Below, piece after piece: positions 24,327 to 24,914 of a stretch of DNA of 24,914 nt (position 1 is its first letter; the number at the start of each line of letters is the position of its first letter). The stretch is from an uncultured Chryseolinea sp. (GTDB lineage: Bacteria; Bacteroidota; Bacteroidia; Cytophagales; Cyclobacteriaceae): the NCBI GenBank assembly GCA_946478915.1, contig CAMLER010000005.1, positions 1 through 24,914 on the forward strand, written 5' to 3'. Under the pieces are notes generated by a model. That model worked only from the letters and a program-made list of their open reading frames with translations. It made no database searches and was not told the origin of the DNA. The position numbers were made by a program, and so were the translations under genes.

Positions 24327-24374
24327 GTTTAAAGTTTGAGGTTTGAAGTAGTTTGAAGTTTCGCACCTCAAACT
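24327..24374. repeat. Degenerate TTTGAAG heptamer repeat with hairpin
   Basis: Units GTTTAAA, GTTTGAG, GTTTGAA (24327-24347), then GTA, then GTTTGAA (24351-24357) lie in a 7-base register. AGTTTGAGGT (24333-24342) is a perfect reverse complement of ACCTCAAACT (24365-24374), so the RNA can form a 10-pair stem. It sits between two minus-strand genes. It may be a weak terminator or attenuator for the PrsW-like gene, or a member of a repeat family dispersed in the genome. Confidence 0.65.
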
Positions 24375-24395
24375 CTTAAGCATTTTAAAATGAAA

Positions 24396-24914
24396 CTACT
24401 CGCGGTTGAGAAACGGTGACGATTGATCGTGAAGTCTGATGGCCTTGCGTGAAAGAATCAGAATTATTGCAAGAGAAATTGCGGCGCCGATCCACAGTCC
24501 CGGAATGTGAGAAATAAAAAGAAGGTAATCATACGCACCATGAAACGCAGTAGCCGCCAGGAGTGAAACTATGGTAAAATACAATATTTTTCTGTGCGTA
24601 AATTTTGCTTTTCCCAGGAAGTATCCCATGATGATCGCAAAGGTTGCATGCGCTGGAACAGCCGTAAACATTCGCATGATTCCGGTTGTAAATCCATATT
24701 GATAGACATAAATGACATTTTCAAGTGCGGCAAAGCCCATGCTAACCATTACTGCGTAGACGATGCCATCGTAGGGTTCATTGAAATTTTTGTTATAAAA
24801 GAGGACGAACCTGACAAAAAAGAACTTGCTGAACTCTTCTATTAATGCAACTTTAAAAAAGGCATTTATGAATTGATGAACATCATCGTCAGCCTTAGTG
24901 AGGATAATGGCATT
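24396..24914 (-). CDS. PrsW-family intramembrane metalloprotease, C-terminal part
   Basis: The 5' end lies beyond the window; the frame is open from base 24914 to the stop codon at 24396-24398 (172 residues). PrsW proteins are membrane proteases that cut anti-sigma factors or similar membrane proteins. The visible part has the family's conserved acidic and histidine motifs: VALIEEFSKFF (the EExxK motif), NEPYDGIVYAVMVSMGFAAL followed by ENVIYV, a helix with PAHATFAIIMGYFLG, and the final AFHGAYDYLL. A last membrane segment and a short polar tail (IRLHDQSSPFLNRE) end the protein. A shorter reading from ATG 24749 would omit the EExxK motif, so the longer frame is right. The TMEM175-like gene follows on the same strand after about 100 bases, with a repeat between. 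Confidence 0.85.
   Translation of the reverse strand, partial: NAIILTKADDDVHQFINAFFKVALIEEFSKFFFVRFVLFYNKNFNEPYDGIVYAVMVSMGFAALENVIYVYQYGFTTGIMRMFTAVPAHATFAIIMGYFLGKAKFTHRKILYFTIVSLLAATAFHGAYDYLLFISHIPGLWIGAAISLAIILILSRKAIRLHDQSSPFLNRE

Noticed and set aside
24294..24383. N-terminal extension of the TMEM175-like protein from ATG 24383
   Set aside because: It translates the heptamer repeat and lies before the conserved signature, which belongs near the N-terminus.
1..24914. tRNA, rRNA, CRISPR array, transposase, phage or toxin-antitoxin genes
   Set aside because: None was seen on either strand by reading the sequence and the encoded proteins.

Overview
The window is ordinary chromosomal DNA of a Bacteroidota bacterium, most likely a Cytophagales-type organism. 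The grounds are moderate GC content, many Sec, Tat and lipoprotein signals, TTTG/TAnnTTTG-type promoter elements typical of the phylum, few Shine-Dalgarno sequences, and several protein families that I associate with this group. I see no rRNA, tRNA, insertion sequence, phage gene or CRISPR array.

Layout, left to right. (1) 2-2062: end of a fatty-acid beta-oxidation operon, with a thiolase C-terminus and a VLCAD-like acyl-CoA dehydrogenase, closed by a hairpin terminator. (2) 2251-4325: a small Gly/Phe-rich membrane protein, a secreted PEGA-like protein, a 265-base gap that may hold a structured RNA, and a two-gene cassette of exported thioredoxin-fold proteins. (3) 4326-4586: a divergent intergenic region with a perfect DnaA box inside an inverted repeat, a second DnaA-like box, a 13-base direct repeat and an A-rich tract. 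(4) 4587-6201: a FabK/nitronate-monooxygenase-type flavoprotein coupled by an ATGA overlap to a VOC-fold protein, then a small hypothetical gene. (5) 6283-12354: a good Bacteroidota promoter, recG, a lipoprotein, and a DinB - PBP4 (DacB) - NagZ-type GH3 run whose ends overlap, which suggests a peptidoglycan turnover unit. (6) 12351-17123, minus strand: a secreted S9 prolyl-oligopeptidase-like peptidase, a Tat-exported TIM-barrel sugar epimerase-like protein with a strong terminator, and a secreted M20 amidohydrolase. These probably serve breakdown of peptides, acylated amino acids and sugars in the periplasm. (7) 17372-23521: an exported protein of unknown function, an AlkC-like DNA alkylation repair protein with a C-terminal Ig-like domain, a lipoprotein, a 790-residue GAF-domain protein of unknown function, and a small lipoprotein. 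(8) 23514-24914, minus strand: a TMEM175-type six-helix channel and the C-terminal part of a PrsW-family membrane protease that runs off the window, separated by a short TTTGAAG-type heptamer repeat with a hairpin.

Most genes are housekeeping or catabolic. The points most worth a second look are the 4326-4586 region (origin-like or DnaA-regulated), the folded gene-free stretch at 2932-3196, the GAF protein with its motif at residues 450-466, and the AlkC-Ig protein. I found no clear defence system or other obviously new multi-gene system. Convergent gene pairs here are unusually tight: five pairs overlap or lie within 8 bases of each other.
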